The position numbers and the translations under genes are program-made. Under the pieces are notes generated by a model, which had not been told where the DNA came from, made no database searches, and saw only the letters and a list, made by a program, of their open reading frames with translations. This document shows positions 42,524-51,985 of a stretch of DNA of 64,000 nt, piece by piece (the first letter of the stretch is position 1; every line of letters starts with the position of its first letter). The DNA is from Pseudomonas protegens. Lineage in GTDB: Bacteria > Pseudomonadota > Gammaproteobacteria > Pseudomonadales > Pseudomonadaceae. Location of the stretch: NCBI RefSeq assembly GCF_013407925.2, contig NZ_CP060201.1:372001-436000 (forward strand), in the 5' to 3' direction.

Positions 42524-43444
42524 ATGTCCCGCACCGATCAGCCGGCCTTGTCCGAGAGCACGCCCGAGCGCGACCTCGCCAGCCCTCCGGCGAATGCCGA
42601 GCGGCTGCTGCAGTTGATCACCGAGGAATACGAAGGCCTGCCGCGCCAGCTCAAGCGCATCGCCAGCTACATGAGCCAGCAGAGCGACCGGATCATGGTC
42701 GACCGCATCAGCGACATCGCCCGGGAGTGCGAGGTCCATCCTTCGGCCATCGTGCGTTTCTCCCAGCGTTTCGGCTTCAGCGGCTTCAGTGAAATGCAGG
42801 CGCTGTTCCGCCAGGCCTACACCCACAAGGCCACGCCGGTGCAGAACTACCAGCAGCGCATCCGCAGCATGATCGCCAACAAGTCGCAGAAGGCCAGCGG
42901 CGGCGACCTGGCGCGCGAGTGCATCAATGCCACCCTGTCGGGGATCGAGCGCCTGGGCCTGGAACTGGACGACGCGGTCTTCGAACAGGCGGTGGAGCTG
43001 GTGGTCAATGCCGACAACATCTACGTGGTGGGGGTGCGCCGCTCCTTCGCCGTGGCCGACTACCTGGTGTACAACCTGCAGCACACCAACAAGCGCATTC
43101 ACCTGGTCTCGGGCCTGGGCGGCAGCTACCGCGAGCAGATGCGCAGCATCCGCCCCAACGACCTGGTGATCGCCATCAGCTTCACCCCCTACGCCAAGGA
43201 AACCCAGCACTGCCTGCGCATTGCCCAGCACAACCAGGCCCAGACCCTGATCATCACCGACAGCACCCTGTCGCCCCTGGCCAAGCGCGCCAACAGCGTG
43301 CTGCTGGTCAATGAAGGCAGCTCCTTCGCCTTCCGCTCACTGAGCGCCACCCTGTGCCTGTGCCAGGCGCTGTTCATCGCCGTGGCCTACCGCCTGGAAC
43401 TGAAGATGGACGAGATTCACGAACAGGGCGGCTTCGACGACTAG
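42524..43444 (+). CDS. iolR: RpiR/MurR-family transcriptional regulator of inositol catabolism
   Basis: A 306-residue regulator with an N-terminal HTH_6 domain (QLKRIASYMSQQSDRIMVDR, EVHPSAIVRFSQRFGFSGF) and a C-terminal SIS sugar-isomerase-fold domain (DNIYVVGVRRSFAVADYLVY, DLVIAISFTPYAKETQHCL). SIS domains bind sugar phosphates, here probably the product of IolC. The start ATG at 42524 has AGAAGG seven bases upstream. Divergent from iolC; expected to repress the iol and importer operons. Confidence 0.92.
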   Translation: MSRTDQPALSESTPERDLASPPANAERLLQLITEEYEGLPRQLKRIASYMSQQSDRIMVDRISDIARECEVHPSAIVRFSQRFGFSGFSEMQALFRQAYTHKATPVQNYQQRIRSMIANKSQKASGGDLARECINATLSGIERLGLELDDAVFEQAVELVVNADNIYVVGVRRSFAVADYLVYNLQHTNKRIHLVSGLGGSYREQMRSIRPNDLVIAISFTPYAKETQHCLRIAQHNQAQTLIITDSTLSPLAKRANSVLLVNEGSSFAFRSLSATLCLCQALFIAVAYRLELKMDEIHEQGGFDD

Positions 43445-44313
43445 CCGGACGCCGGCCCATGACTGTGGGCCTGCAGGGCATCGGGCACGCCCCGGCGCTG
43501 CAGGCCGCCCTGCTCGACCCAGTCCAGGGTCTGGCGGTACGCCCGCTGCAGCAGCGCTTCGGTCTGGTTGAAGTCGAACACCGACACCCCCAGCGGACAC
43601 AGGGGGTCGACCACATGGATCGCCACCCGCGACGCGTAGAGTTCGATGTCGCGCACCAGCTGGCGCATGCTCAACAGGTTCAGGGTGTGCAGGGCCAGGG
43701 CCAGCATCCCCGCCGGCGGCGCCGGGCAGGCGCAGCCGAAACCGGTGGGCAGGACAATCACCCGAGTGGCCCCCAGGCCCACCGCGGCGGCAATCGGCGT
43801 ATTGCTCGCGACCCCGCCATCCACCAGCAGCTTGTCGCCGATGCGCACCCAGGGAAACACCAGGGGAATCGCCGCGCTGGCCAGCAGCGCCTGCTCGGTG
43901 TCGCCACTGGAGAGCACTTCCTGGGCCCCCGTCAGCAGGTTGGTGGTGACGATATGCAGCGCCAGTCGGCTGTCCTCGATACGCGCCACCGGCAACGCCC
44001 GGCGCACCAGCCGGGACAGGGCCGTGGACGGCAGCAGGCAGCCGCGATGGCGTAGCAGGCCGGTCAGGCTGTCGAACCAGGAAAACGGAAACACGTCGCC
44101 CTTGCGCAGGCCGCGCCAGAAGTCCGCCAGCTCGGCCACGCCCCGGGCATCGGGCCGCGCGGCGAAATAGGCGCCATTGATGGCGCCCACCGAGGCCCCC
44201 ACCACCAGATCGAATTCCAGTCCCAGTTCCACCAGGGCTTGCAACATGCCGACCTGCACCGCCCCGAGACTGCCGCCTCCGGAAAGCACCAGCGCGGTTG
44301 TGTCCTGACTCAT
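43441..44313 (-). CDS. Patatin-like phospholipase
   Basis: A 290-residue RssA/patatin-type hydrolase. The oxyanion-hole motif GGGSLGA (about residues 12-18), nucleophile elbow GASVG (about 40-44) and catalytic Asp in DGGVASNTP (about 164) are all intact. No signal peptide. It likely acts on phospholipids inside the cell. Convergent with iolR: both stop codons lie within one CTAG. GGAG precedes the start. Confidence 0.88.
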   Translation of the reverse strand: MSQDTTALVLSGGGSLGAVQVGMLQALVELGLEFDLVVGASVGAINGAYFAARPDARGVAELADFWRGLRKGDVFPFSWFDSLTGLLRHRGCLLPSTALSRLVRRALPVARIEDSRLALHIVTTNLLTGAQEVLSSGDTEQALLASAAIPLVFPWVRIGDKLLVDGGVASNTPIAAAVGLGATRVIVLPTGFGCACPAPPAGMLALALHTLNLLSMRQLVRDIELYASRVAIHVVDPLCPLGVSVFDFNQTEALLQRAYRQTLDWVEQGGLQRRGVPDALQAHSHGPASG

Positions 44314-44397
44314 GGCTGATCTCCCGCGCCGTTATCGACGCTCTAGAAGCTCAGCATAGTCGCCCGTCAAAGACCGGCAGCAACCGCCCCGGCGGCG

Positions 44398-44515
44398 CTA
44401 TTGGTAGATCTTGGCGCCGTACAGGAACTCCGCGAAACGCTGCCAGGGCGAGGCCTGTGCCAGGCCCTGGGTGGCGCCCATGCCGGTGGCTGCCGCCCGG
44501 TTCAGGGCATTGCCT
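44398..44515 (-). other. Probable frameshifted C-terminus of the DHH protein
   Basis: This stretch reads AGNALNRAAATGMGATQGLA and ends FAEFLYGAKIYQ with a stop at 44398. It has no start codon of its own, balanced amino acid use, and begins exactly where the DHH frame stops. It would add about 37 residues to that protein. Confidence 0.5.
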
Positions 44516-45422
44516 GCAAAGCCAGGCCCTTGCGCAACAGCTCCTTGCGCAGGATCGGCCGGGCCAGGCAATGCACGCCGTCCAGGGTGCTGCACTCCAG
44601 CAGCCGCTCAAGCTTGCGGGCACTGCTCGGGCTGCCGGTCAGCAGGTAGCTTTTGCCCTCGCTGAGGCTGATCAGGTTCAGCAGCCAGTCATCGCCCCAC
44701 TGCCCCAGCACCTGCTCGATCAGGCTGCGCTGGCGCGCCAGCAGGTCCTCGCCATTCCACAGGGTCAGCTGGGCAAAGCGCCGTGGCAGGTTGCTGGAAG
44801 GTTCAAGAACCTTCAGGTCCTTGAGCAGTGCTTGCGCCAGTTGCGCTTCGATCTGTTGCTGGCATTGCTGGAAATACGCCTCGGGCCACTGCGGCCCCAG
44901 GCCGGCATGGGCGGCCAGGGCGGCATAGGCCTGGCGGTCCGCTGCGGTGCATCCCTGATCGGTGAAGTTCAGGGTGTTGTCGAGAATCCCCGCCGCCAGC
45001 AATTGCGCGCTGTCGCGGCTGATCCTGGGCAGCAGCCCGGAATCGCGCCAGCGCTCATAGACCTGGGTGCAGGCGGCGCCGATCGGGCGGATATCGGCGT
45101 ATTTGCCCAGGCGCTCGTCCCAGAAGGCCTCGAACCCCGGGTGATGGTCGATGACCTCCACCACCCGCGCGAGGTCCACCAGCGGGTCCAGGTGCAGGTG
45201 GTTGGAAATGTCCACCAGCACGAACTGATCGGCGCCCTCCGGGACGTGGCTGTCCAGGCCCTTGAGGATGTCCCTGAAACGCTGGGGAATGCTCTCGTTG
45301 AGCGGCGCGCTGCTCAGGGCCCGGGCCGGGCGGCCGCTGAGGTTGAGCAATTCGGCGTAGGCGATGCAGCCGGCGTAGGCGTCGATATCCAGATAGGCCG
45401 CGCCGGAAGTGACAATGAGCAT
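44502..45422 (-). CDS. DHH-family phosphoesterase, probable C-terminal frameshift
   Basis: A 306-residue protein starting MLIVTSGAAYLDIDAYAGC. The motif VIDHHPGFE (about residue 90) and LDID near the start place it with DHH phosphoesterases such as manganese-dependent pyrophosphatases and exopolyphosphatases. The frame ends LLRKGLALQAMP. The next frame carries on in clearly protein-like fashion (GNALNRAAATGMGATQGLAQ, ending WQRFAEFLYGAKIYQ at 44398). One extra G in the CAGG-CAAT run at about 44506-44513 would join them. Either a base was lost or the read has an error. Confidence 0.75.
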   Translation of the reverse strand: MLIVTSGAAYLDIDAYAGCIAYAELLNLSGRPARALSSAPLNESIPQRFRDILKGLDSHVPEGADQFVLVDISNHLHLDPLVDLARVVEVIDHHPGFEAFWDERLGKYADIRPIGAACTQVYERWRDSGLLPRISRDSAQLLAAGILDNTLNFTDQGCTAADRQAYAALAAHAGLGPQWPEAYFQQCQQQIEAQLAQALLKDLKVLEPSSNLPRRFAQLTLWNGEDLLARQRSLIEQVLGQWGDDWLLNLISLSEGKSYLLTGSPSSARKLERLLECSTLDGVHCLARPILRKELLRKGLALQAMP

Positions 45423-45504
45423 GACGTCCGTGTAATCCACAAAGGCCAGGGGCCGGGGCGGCGAGAGTGCCCCAGCGACATGACAGGCAGATGACAGCCC
45501 CTGC

Positions 45505-46974
45505 TCAGGGTTCTTGCCCCTGCCGCGCCTCGGCCACCAGCAGCGCCGCCAGCCGCGATCCACTGAAACGGATCTGCGCCAGGCTCAGGGCCGCGTAGCC
45601 GATGATCACCGCTGGTGGCCGGCGCACGTCCTGGCAATGTTCAATCACCCCTTGCAGCAGCAGCCCCTGCTCTGCCGCGCGCTGGCGAAAGCCCGCCTCG
45701 TCGCTGCCCGGCGGCAGCTCCAGGAGCAGATGCAGCCCGGCCTGCTGGCCACTGATGCGGTAACAGCCGGGCGCCTCCCGCGCGAGAATCGACAGCAGCA
45801 GGTCGCGGCGCTCCTGATAAGCCTGGCGCGCCGCCCGCAGGTTGCGCAGGAAGGCGCCGCTGGCGATGTAGTCGGCCAGGGCCAGTTGCTCGATCACCCC
45901 AACCGAGCGCCCGGTGTTCTGCAAGGTGGCCAGCAGCCGGGCACGCAGCGCCTCGGGCAGCAGCATGAAGCCCACCCGCAAACCGGCGAACAGGGTCTTG
46001 TTGAAACTACCGCAGTAGATCACCCGGTCATCCCGATCCAGCGACTTGAGCGCCGCCAGGGGCGCGCTCTGGTAGTTGAACTCGCTGTCGTAGTCGTCTT
46101 CCACCACCCAGGCCTGGCTGTGCCGCGCCCACTCCAGCAGCGCCAGGCGCCGCGACACCGGCATGGTCATGCCCAGGGGCGCCTGATGGGCCGGGGTCAC
46201 GTAGACCATGCGTGCATCGCGGTGCTCTTGCAGTTGCGCCACGTCGATGCCCTGGTCATCCATCGGGATCGGCACCAGGTGCGCCCCGGCCAGGGCAAAC
46301 AGGCTCTGGGCCGAGAGGTAGCCGGGGTCTTCGATACAGACCTTGTCCCCTGCTTTGAGCAGGCTGCGGGCCAGCAGGTCGAGGCCATGGCGGATGCCGG
46401 TGGTGATCATCACTTGCCCGGCATGGCAGGCGATGCCCCGGTGCTGCCCCAGGTACTCGGCGATCTGCTGGCGCAGGGCTGGCAGGCCAGCGGGGTCGGC
46501 ATCGCACAGCGATTGCGCCGTGGCACTGCCCAGGGCTCGGGTCAGGGAACGGGTCCAGCGCTGCAGGGGAAACAGCGCCGGGTCGGCCAGCCGCGCGACA
46601 AAGGGCTGGCCGGCGCGCACGCTGAGTGCTGGGTACGGCGGCTCGCCGTCACTGACGGCGGGCGCTAGCCCCTGTGCCGGGGCGCTCAGGTAGAGGTCCG
46701 GCACCACGGCGCAGACCTGGGTTCCGGAACCACTGGCCCGGCTTACATAGCCTTCGCTGCGCAGGCGGTCGAAAACCACCTCCAGGGTGCCCCGGGACAG
46801 GCCCCAGCGCTGGGCCAGGGTGCGGGTCGAAGGCAAGCGGCAGCCGGCCGGCAGGCGCTTTTCCAGGATCGCCTGGCGCAAGGCAGCGTAGGCGCTGTCC
46901 TGCTTGCCCTGGGTTTCATCCATGCGCTCCGGCAGGGGCAGGTCGAGGGGCACGGGGTGTTTTCCACGGCTCAT
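45505..46974 (-). CDS. MocR-type GntR regulator with aminotransferase domain
   Basis: A 489-residue fusion of an N-terminal GntR winged helix (AYAALRQAILEKRLPAGCRL, LAQRWGLSRGTLEVVFDRL, residues about 28-92) and a class I aminotransferase fold. The PLP Lys is in YCGSFNKTLFAGLRVGF; VVEDDYDSEFNY holds the cofactor-contacting Asp and Tyr. MocR proteins sense PLP or amino compounds. It is divergent from a Bcr/CflA-type exporter, its likely target. Confidence 0.88.
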   Translation of the reverse strand: MSRGKHPVPLDLPLPERMDETQGKQDSAYAALRQAILEKRLPAGCRLPSTRTLAQRWGLSRGTLEVVFDRLRSEGYVSRASGSGTQVCAVVPDLYLSAPAQGLAPAVSDGEPPYPALSVRAGQPFVARLADPALFPLQRWTRSLTRALGSATAQSLCDADPAGLPALRQQIAEYLGQHRGIACHAGQVMITTGIRHGLDLLARSLLKAGDKVCIEDPGYLSAQSLFALAGAHLVPIPMDDQGIDVAQLQEHRDARMVYVTPAHQAPLGMTMPVSRRLALLEWARHSQAWVVEDDYDSEFNYQSAPLAALKSLDRDDRVIYCGSFNKTLFAGLRVGFMLLPEALRARLLATLQNTGRSVGVIEQLALADYIASGAFLRNLRAARQAYQERRDLLLSILAREAPGCYRISGQQAGLHLLLELPPGSDEAGFRQRAAEQGLLLQGVIEHCQDVRRPPAVIIGYAALSLAQIRFSGSRLAALLVAEARQGQEP

Positions 46975-47066
46975 AGTGGTCCAGTCAAAAGCGCTCTAAA
47001 CGGTGCTCGGCATTAAACCATAAAGACCTTAATTTCAGCGCCGTCCCCCCTTGCGCCGAGCCTGCC

Positions 47067-48290
47067 ATGCCACCCGTTGCCCCCTCCACCACCCGTTCCA
47101 TCGCGATTGAACCCGCCCTCGCCCCCTGGCTCTGGACCCTGTTGCTGCTGGTGGTGGTTTGCCTGCCGCGGATCAGCATCGACCTGTACCTGCCGGCGCT
47201 GCCGGCCATGGCCGACGACCTGGGCGCCAGCGACACCCAGCTGCAGCTGACCCTGAGCCTGTACATGCTCGGCTATGCCCTGTCGATGCTGCTGGGCGGG
47301 CCGCTGTGCGACCGCTATGGCCGGCGCCCGGTGCTGCTGGCGGGCACCGCGCTGTTCCTTGTAGCCAGCCTGGCTTGCATGCTGGCCGCCAGTGTCGAAA
47401 TGCTGATGGCCGCGCGCCTGCTACAAGCGTTGGGCGGTTGCTGCGGCACCCTGGTCGGCCGGGTCATGGTCCGCGACCGCTGCGCACCCGAGGAGCAGCC
47501 GCGCCTGCTCGGGCTGCTGTCCATGGGCATCGCCCTGTCGCCGATGCTGGCGCCGCCACTGGGCAGCCTGATCGACCACCTGCTGGGCTGGCGCGGGTTG
47601 TTTCTGTGCCTGAGCCTGGTGGCCGCGGCGGCCTGGCTGCTGATGTACAAACGGCTGGCCGAAACCCGCCCGCCGCAGCTCGCCCCCCTGCTTGGCAAGC
47701 ACCTGCCGCGCCTGTACCTGCGGCTGCTGGGCGAGCGCTATTTCATGCGTTATTCCCTGGCCATCGGCTGCCTGTACTGCACCTATTTCCCCTTCATCCT
47801 GCAATCGTCGGCGCTGTTGCAGCGCCAACTGGGGCTGTCGCCCACGGCCTACGCCCTGGTATTCGCCGCCACCGTCGCCGGCTACCTGCTGGGTTCGCGA
47901 CTGTTCCAGCGCCTGGGCGCCCGTCACGGCGCCGACCATCTGATAGCCCGGGCCTGCCTGTTGAACCTGGCCGGCGCCGGCCTGTTGCTACTGGCTCGCA
48001 GCCTGTGGCCCGACAGCCTGTGGGCGATCGTCCTGCCGATGCTGGCGCTGATGTTCTCGGTGGGCCTGGCGATCCCCGCCTGCCAGCTGGCGATCCTGCA
48101 ACCCTATGCGGCGGTGGCGGGCAGCGCCTCGGGGCTGTTCTTCTTTATCCAGATGGCCCTGACCGCCGGCTGCGGGTTGCTCGCCAGCCTGCTGGCGGAC
48201 AGCCTGGCCGGCTCGCTGCAGGCCCTGACCGGCCTGTTCAGCCTCGCCCTGGCCCTGGTCTGGTGGGGCCTGCGACCACGGCGGCGGTAG
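47067..48290 (+). CDS. MFS exporter, Bcr/CflA type
   Basis: A 407-residue inner-membrane transporter with about twelve hydrophobic segments. The family motifs RISIDLYLPALPAMADDL (helix 1) and GGPLCDRYGRRPVLLAG (loop 2-3) match the Bcr/CflA drug-resistance branch. RLLQALGGCCGTLVGRVMVRD is the conserved loop around helix 4. Drug or metabolite efflux is likely; actual substrate unknown. Divergent from the MocR-type regulator with a 92-bp gap. Confidence 0.88.
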   Translation: MPPVAPSTTRSIAIEPALAPWLWTLLLLVVVCLPRISIDLYLPALPAMADDLGASDTQLQLTLSLYMLGYALSMLLGGPLCDRYGRRPVLLAGTALFLVASLACMLAASVEMLMAARLLQALGGCCGTLVGRVMVRDRCAPEEQPRLLGLLSMGIALSPMLAPPLGSLIDHLLGWRGLFLCLSLVAAAAWLLMYKRLAETRPPQLAPLLGKHLPRLYLRLLGERYFMRYSLAIGCLYCTYFPFILQSSALLQRQLGLSPTAYALVFAATVAGYLLGSRLFQRLGARHGADHLIARACLLNLAGAGLLLLARSLWPDSLWAIVLPMLALMFSVGLAIPACQLAILQPYAAVAGSASGLFFFIQMALTAGCGLLASLLADSLAGSLQALTGLFSLALALVWWGLRPRRR

Positions 48291-48320
48291 GCATCGGCGC
48301 AGAACGCCTTCCTGCACGCC

Positions 48321-48454
48321 TGTAGCCGCTGCTGAGCCTGCGAAGCTGCGAAAAGGCCCGCAGGGCCTTGCTTGACGATCTCCCGCCAAACCCGCAGCGG
48401 CCTCAAGAGCGCTGCGGCCCTTCGTGCCGTTCGCAGCCTGCGGCAGCGGCTACA
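48321..48454. repeat. Inverted-terminus repeat element, copy C
   Basis: Begins TGTAGCCGCTGC and ends GCAGCGGCTACA, with an interior closely related to the copies at 28-163 and 185-294. It starts 31 bp after the MFS gene stop. Confidence 0.75.
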
Positions 48455-48477
48455 CCAATCCCCGATCGGCATTGGCC

Positions 48478-48520
48478 TGTAGCCGCTGCTGAGCCATGGC
48501 AAGGAGCTGTGCAAGGCCGC
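48478..48520. repeat. Inverted-terminus repeat, left end only
   Basis: TGTAGCCGCTGCTGAGCCAT followed by a short related stretch is a truncated further copy, directly after copy C and upstream of the glutathione S-transferase gene. Confidence 0.55.
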
Positions 48521-48586
48521 TTCAATACCGCTAAATTGGCCGCGCCGTTGCCATCCGTTGTGCCGTTCAAGACAAGGAAATACGTG

Positions 48587-49198
48587 ATGAAGCTTATTGG
48601 AATGCTCGATTCACCCTATGTGCGCCGCGTCGCCATCAGCCTCAAATGCCTGGGCCTGCCCTTCGAGCACCACTCGGTCTCGGTGTTCAGCACCTTCGAG
48701 CAGTTCAAGGCCATCAACCCGGTGGTCAAGGCTCCGACCCTGGTCTGCGACGGCGGTGAAGTGCTGATGGATTCGAGTCTGATCCTCGACTACCTGGAGG
48801 CCCTCGCCGGCCCGGAACGCAGCCTGATGCCCAGCGCCCTGCCCCAGCGGCTGCACGAATTGCGCCTGATTGGCCTGGCCCTGGCGGCCTGTGAGAAGTC
48901 GGTACAGATCGTCTATGAACGCAACTTGCGCCCGGCGGAGAAACAGCACGGCCCCTGGCTGGAGCGGGTCGGCGGCCAATTGCAGGCCGCCTATGCCGAG
49001 CTGGAGCGCGAGTTGCAGAAACAGCCCCTGCCCCGGGATGGAACCCTGGGCCAGGCCGGCATCAGCCTGGCGGTGGCCTGGAGCTTCAGCCAGATGATGG
49101 TGGCGGACCAGTTCGGTCCCGAGTCGTTCCCGGCGGTGCGCGGTTTTGCCGAATACGCCGAACAGCTGCCGGTGTTCCTCGACACCCCCGCCACCTGA
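48587..49198 (+). CDS. Glutathione S-transferase family protein
   Basis: A 203-residue protein. Residues 1-80 are a thioredoxin-fold domain (MKLIGMLDSPYVRRVAISLK, cis-Pro region NPVVKAPTLVCDGGEVLMDS with the glutathione-contacting Ser). The rest is all-helical. The start at 48587 has AAGGAA seven bases upstream. Substrate unknown; no obvious operon partner. Confidence 0.88.
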   Translation: MKLIGMLDSPYVRRVAISLKCLGLPFEHHSVSVFSTFEQFKAINPVVKAPTLVCDGGEVLMDSSLILDYLEALAGPERSLMPSALPQRLHELRLIGLALAACEKSVQIVYERNLRPAEKQHGPWLERVGGQLQAAYAELERELQKQPLPRDGTLGQAGISLAVAWSFSQMMVADQFGPESFPAVRGFAEYAEQLPVFLDTPAT

Positions 49199-49217
49199 CC
49201 TCCACACCGCCCTCACC

Positions 49218-49299
49218 GTAGGAGCCGGCTTGCCGGCGAACAGGCCCGTGAGCCTTGCGGCGCCCTTGAGGCCGCCTTCGCTGGCAAGCCAGCTCCTAC
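49218..49299. repeat. REPIN-type repeat
   Basis: GTAGGAGCCGGCTTGCCGGC and GCTGGCAAGCCAGCTCCTAC form the arms. It fills the gap between the convergent glutathione S-transferase gene and hcnC. Confidence 0.85.
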
Positions 49300-49329
49300 G
49301 CCAGTCCAACCGATCCTCGTGGGGATCTG

Positions 49330-50583
49330 TCAGGCCGGTTCGGGCTGTTTCTTCACCGGGGCGGTGGCGAAACGCCGGGCCAGGAACGGGGTGATGTCCA
49401 GCGGCAGGGCTTCCTCGTTCACCAGTTTGTCGAGCAACACGCCGGTGATCGCCGAGGTCAGGATGCCGGTGCGGAAGTGCCCGCAGGCATTGAGGTAACC
49501 CTCGACCCCGTCCATCGGCCCAAGAATCGGCAGCTCGTCCGGCGAGCCCGGGCGCAGGCCGGCCCAGCAGCGCTTGAGGTTGACCTGGGCCAGCTCGGGA
49601 ATGCAGCGCACCGCGCCCTGCACCAGGCCGTTGATTTCCGGGTAGGTGGTGCTGACGTCGAAGCCCTTGTCCTCGGTGGTGCTGCCAATCAGGATCTCGC
49701 CGTTGTCCTTCTGCGCCATGTAGCAGTCGCTGGTGGTCAGGCAGCCGTTGAGCAGCTTGGGCATGCGTTCGGTGAGGAGGATCTGGCCCTTCACCGGCTT
49801 GACCGGAATCTCCACCCCGGTGGCCTGCAGGCTCAGCTCCGCCGCCCAGGCACCGGCGGCGTTGATCAGGGTCGCGCAATGGAACAGCCCGGCCTCGGCG
49901 GTCTGCACCCCGCTGACCCGGTTGCCCTGGTGCAGGACCCCGGTGACGTTGGTGTTGAAGTACACATCCACGCCGTTCTGCCGCGCCCCTTCGGTGTAGG
50001 CATCGGTCAGGCGGAACGGGTTGACCTGGTGATCGCAGAGGAACTCCAGGGCGCCCTGGGCCTCGTGGCTGACCTTGGGTTCGGCGGCGCGCAGGGCCGC
50101 CTGGTCGAGCCAGCGCACTTGATCGGACAGGTGCGGGATGCAACCGACAATGTGTTCGGCGTACAGGCGGTCCTCGTCGTCATAGATGACGAACTTGAGC
50201 CCGGTCTGTTCGAACTTGAAATCCATGCCGTGCAGGCCGATCAGCTCGCGGTGCAGGCGCGGGTAGATCTCGTTGGACTGCAGGGCGAAGTCGAAGAACG
50301 ACTGCGGCAGGATATGCGGGGTGCTGGAGTCCACCACCACCGCCGAGCCCTGGGCCTCGCGCTTGCGGTTGGCCGACATCATGCGAAAGAAGATCACCCC
50401 GCAGCCCAGGCCCACCGACTCGCCGATGGCCCACAGGCCGCCGGCCGAGGCGCGGCTGGCGTTGCCGGGGCGCTTGGCGTCGATCAGCGCCACCTTGAGG
50501 CCTTTGCGCTTGGACAGCTGGTAGGCGCAGGACGCCCCGATCACGCCGCCACCGGCGATCACCACGTCGTAATACTTACTCAT
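49330..50583 (-). CDS. hcnC: Hydrogen cyanide synthase subunit HcnC
   Basis: A 417-residue FAD-dependent amine-oxidase-type protein, exactly the known HcnC length. It begins YYDVVIAGGGVIGASCAYQL, an FAD Rossmann motif, and carries the DAO-family C-terminal GPMDGVEGYLNACGHFRTGI. With HcnA and HcnB it oxidises glycine to HCN and CO2 at the cytoplasmic membrane. Its start lies within the end of hcnB (8-bp overlap). Confidence 0.95.
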   Translation of the reverse strand: MSKYYDVVIAGGGVIGASCAYQLSKRKGLKVALIDAKRPGNASRASAGGLWAIGESVGLGCGVIFFRMMSANRKREAQGSAVVVDSSTPHILPQSFFDFALQSNEIYPRLHRELIGLHGMDFKFEQTGLKFVIYDDEDRLYAEHIVGCIPHLSDQVRWLDQAALRAAEPKVSHEAQGALEFLCDHQVNPFRLTDAYTEGARQNGVDVYFNTNVTGVLHQGNRVSGVQTAEAGLFHCATLINAAGAWAAELSLQATGVEIPVKPVKGQILLTERMPKLLNGCLTTSDCYMAQKDNGEILIGSTTEDKGFDVSTTYPEINGLVQGAVRCIPELAQVNLKRCWAGLRPGSPDELPILGPMDGVEGYLNACGHFRTGILTSAITGVLLDKLVNEEALPLDITPFLARRFATAPVKKQPEPA

Positions 50584-51985
50584 GTTCGGGGACCTCCTGG
50601 TCGGGTGCGGCAAAGGCGGAAAACGGAATCGGGTCCAGCGGGAAGCGCGGGCGAATCCAGCCCACGTCCTTGCGCCCGGTGGCCTGGCGCAGGCGGTCGC
50701 TGCAATAGCCCACGCACATGCGCCCCTGGCAGTCGCCCATGCTCACCCGGGTGCGCATTTTCAGGCTGGCCATGTCCTGCACGCCCTGGGCCAGGGCGCG
50801 CTCGATATCGTTACGGGTGGTGTGTTCACAACGGCAGATCACCGTGTCGCCTTTGGGCAGTTCTATCTGCCCGGTGCCACGCGCGGTATAGCGGTCCACC
50901 GCACCGCGAAAGCGCAGGATCGAGGCCAGCTTGCGCTCGTAGCCCTCGCGCCGCTGCAGGGCGGCCTCGTTGCTCAGGACGTTGCGCTGCATGAGGATCG
51001 ACAGCGCGGCGATACGGCCGCTGAGCATCGCCGCTTCACCGCCGCGGATTCCGCCCATGTCGCCGGCCAGATGGATGTGCGGCTCACTGCTTTGCTGCCA
51101 GACATTGGCGTTGGCCCGCAGGTAGCCGTCGTCGCTGAAACCGTGGTCCAGGCCCATCTGCTGGCTCAGCTGGGTGCGCGGGATAAAGCCGTAGCCCAGC
51201 GCCAGGGTCTGGGCGGCGATGCGCTGGGCCTTGGACATGTCCGGCTGCCAGTCGCTGGAGTACGGCGCCACGGTGACCACGCTCAGTTCGTCCTGCCCCT
51301 GGGCCTCCACCACGCCCCAGCCATAGCGCAGGCTGATGCTGTGCAGCTTGAGGTAGGCCAGCATGCTCAGGCCGTCGAGGAACAGTTGCGGCTTGTTCAG
51401 CAGGGCCAGGCTCTGCTTGGCGATCTTGCTCAGGGCGCTGGCTTCAAAGACCCCGGCCACGCGCACGCCCGAGGCATGCAGCTGGCAGGCCACCAGTGGC
51501 AGCAGCGGCCCGGTGCCGGCGATCACCACCGGCCCCTGAGGCTTGACCACCCCGCTCTTGATCTGCAATTGCAGGCCGCCCAGCAACTTGACCCCCGGCA
51601 GGGTCCAGCCGGGAAACGGCACGCTGCGCTCATGGCAACCGGCGGCCAGGAGCAATTGCGCGTAATCGACCTGCTGCACCTGCTCGTCGGCGTCCAGCAA
51701 CATCAGGCTGTGCTGGCCTTCGGCGCCGATCACCCGGCTGTTGAGGCGCACCTCGATCATGTGTTCGTGGTCGGAAAAATCACCGTGCAGCTTGGCCAGC
51801 ATTTCGCAGTAGCGCGGCCCCAGGTAATCCAGTTGCACGCCATCGCGCAGCGGCCCGCGATAGACCACCCCGCCCAGGCGCGAGGCTTCTTCGATCAGGG
51901 TGCTGCGCACGCCGTGCTCGGCCAGTTCGATGGCCGCCGCCATGCCCGCCGGCCCACCGCCGACGATCACCGGGTTCTGGCTCAT
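50576..51985 (-). CDS. hcnB: Hydrogen cyanide synthase subunit HcnB
   Basis: A 469-residue flavoprotein. The FAD motif is VIVGGGPAGMAAAIELA at the N-terminus; a second motif is VVIAGTGPLLPLVA. The C-terminal CRCEHTTRNDIERA and MGDCQGRMCVGYC match the BFD-like Fe-S region of this family. Start overlaps the hcnA stop by 4 bp. Length and context match HcnB of P. protegens and relatives. Confidence 0.95.
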   Translation of the reverse strand: MSQNPVIVGGGPAGMAAAIELAEHGVRSTLIEEASRLGGVVYRGPLRDGVQLDYLGPRYCEMLAKLHGDFSDHEHMIEVRLNSRVIGAEGQHSLMLLDADEQVQQVDYAQLLLAAGCHERSVPFPGWTLPGVKLLGGLQLQIKSGVVKPQGPVVIAGTGPLLPLVACQLHASGVRVAGVFEASALSKIAKQSLALLNKPQLFLDGLSMLAYLKLHSISLRYGWGVVEAQGQDELSVVTVAPYSSDWQPDMSKAQRIAAQTLALGYGFIPRTQLSQQMGLDHGFSDDGYLRANANVWQQSSEPHIHLAGDMGGIRGGEAAMLSGRIAALSILMQRNVLSNEAALQRREGYERKLASILRFRGAVDRYTARGTGQIELPKGDTVICRCEHTTRNDIERALAQGVQDMASLKMRTRVSMGDCQGRMCVGYCSDRLRQATGRKDVGWIRPRFPLDPIPFSAFAAPDQEVPEHE

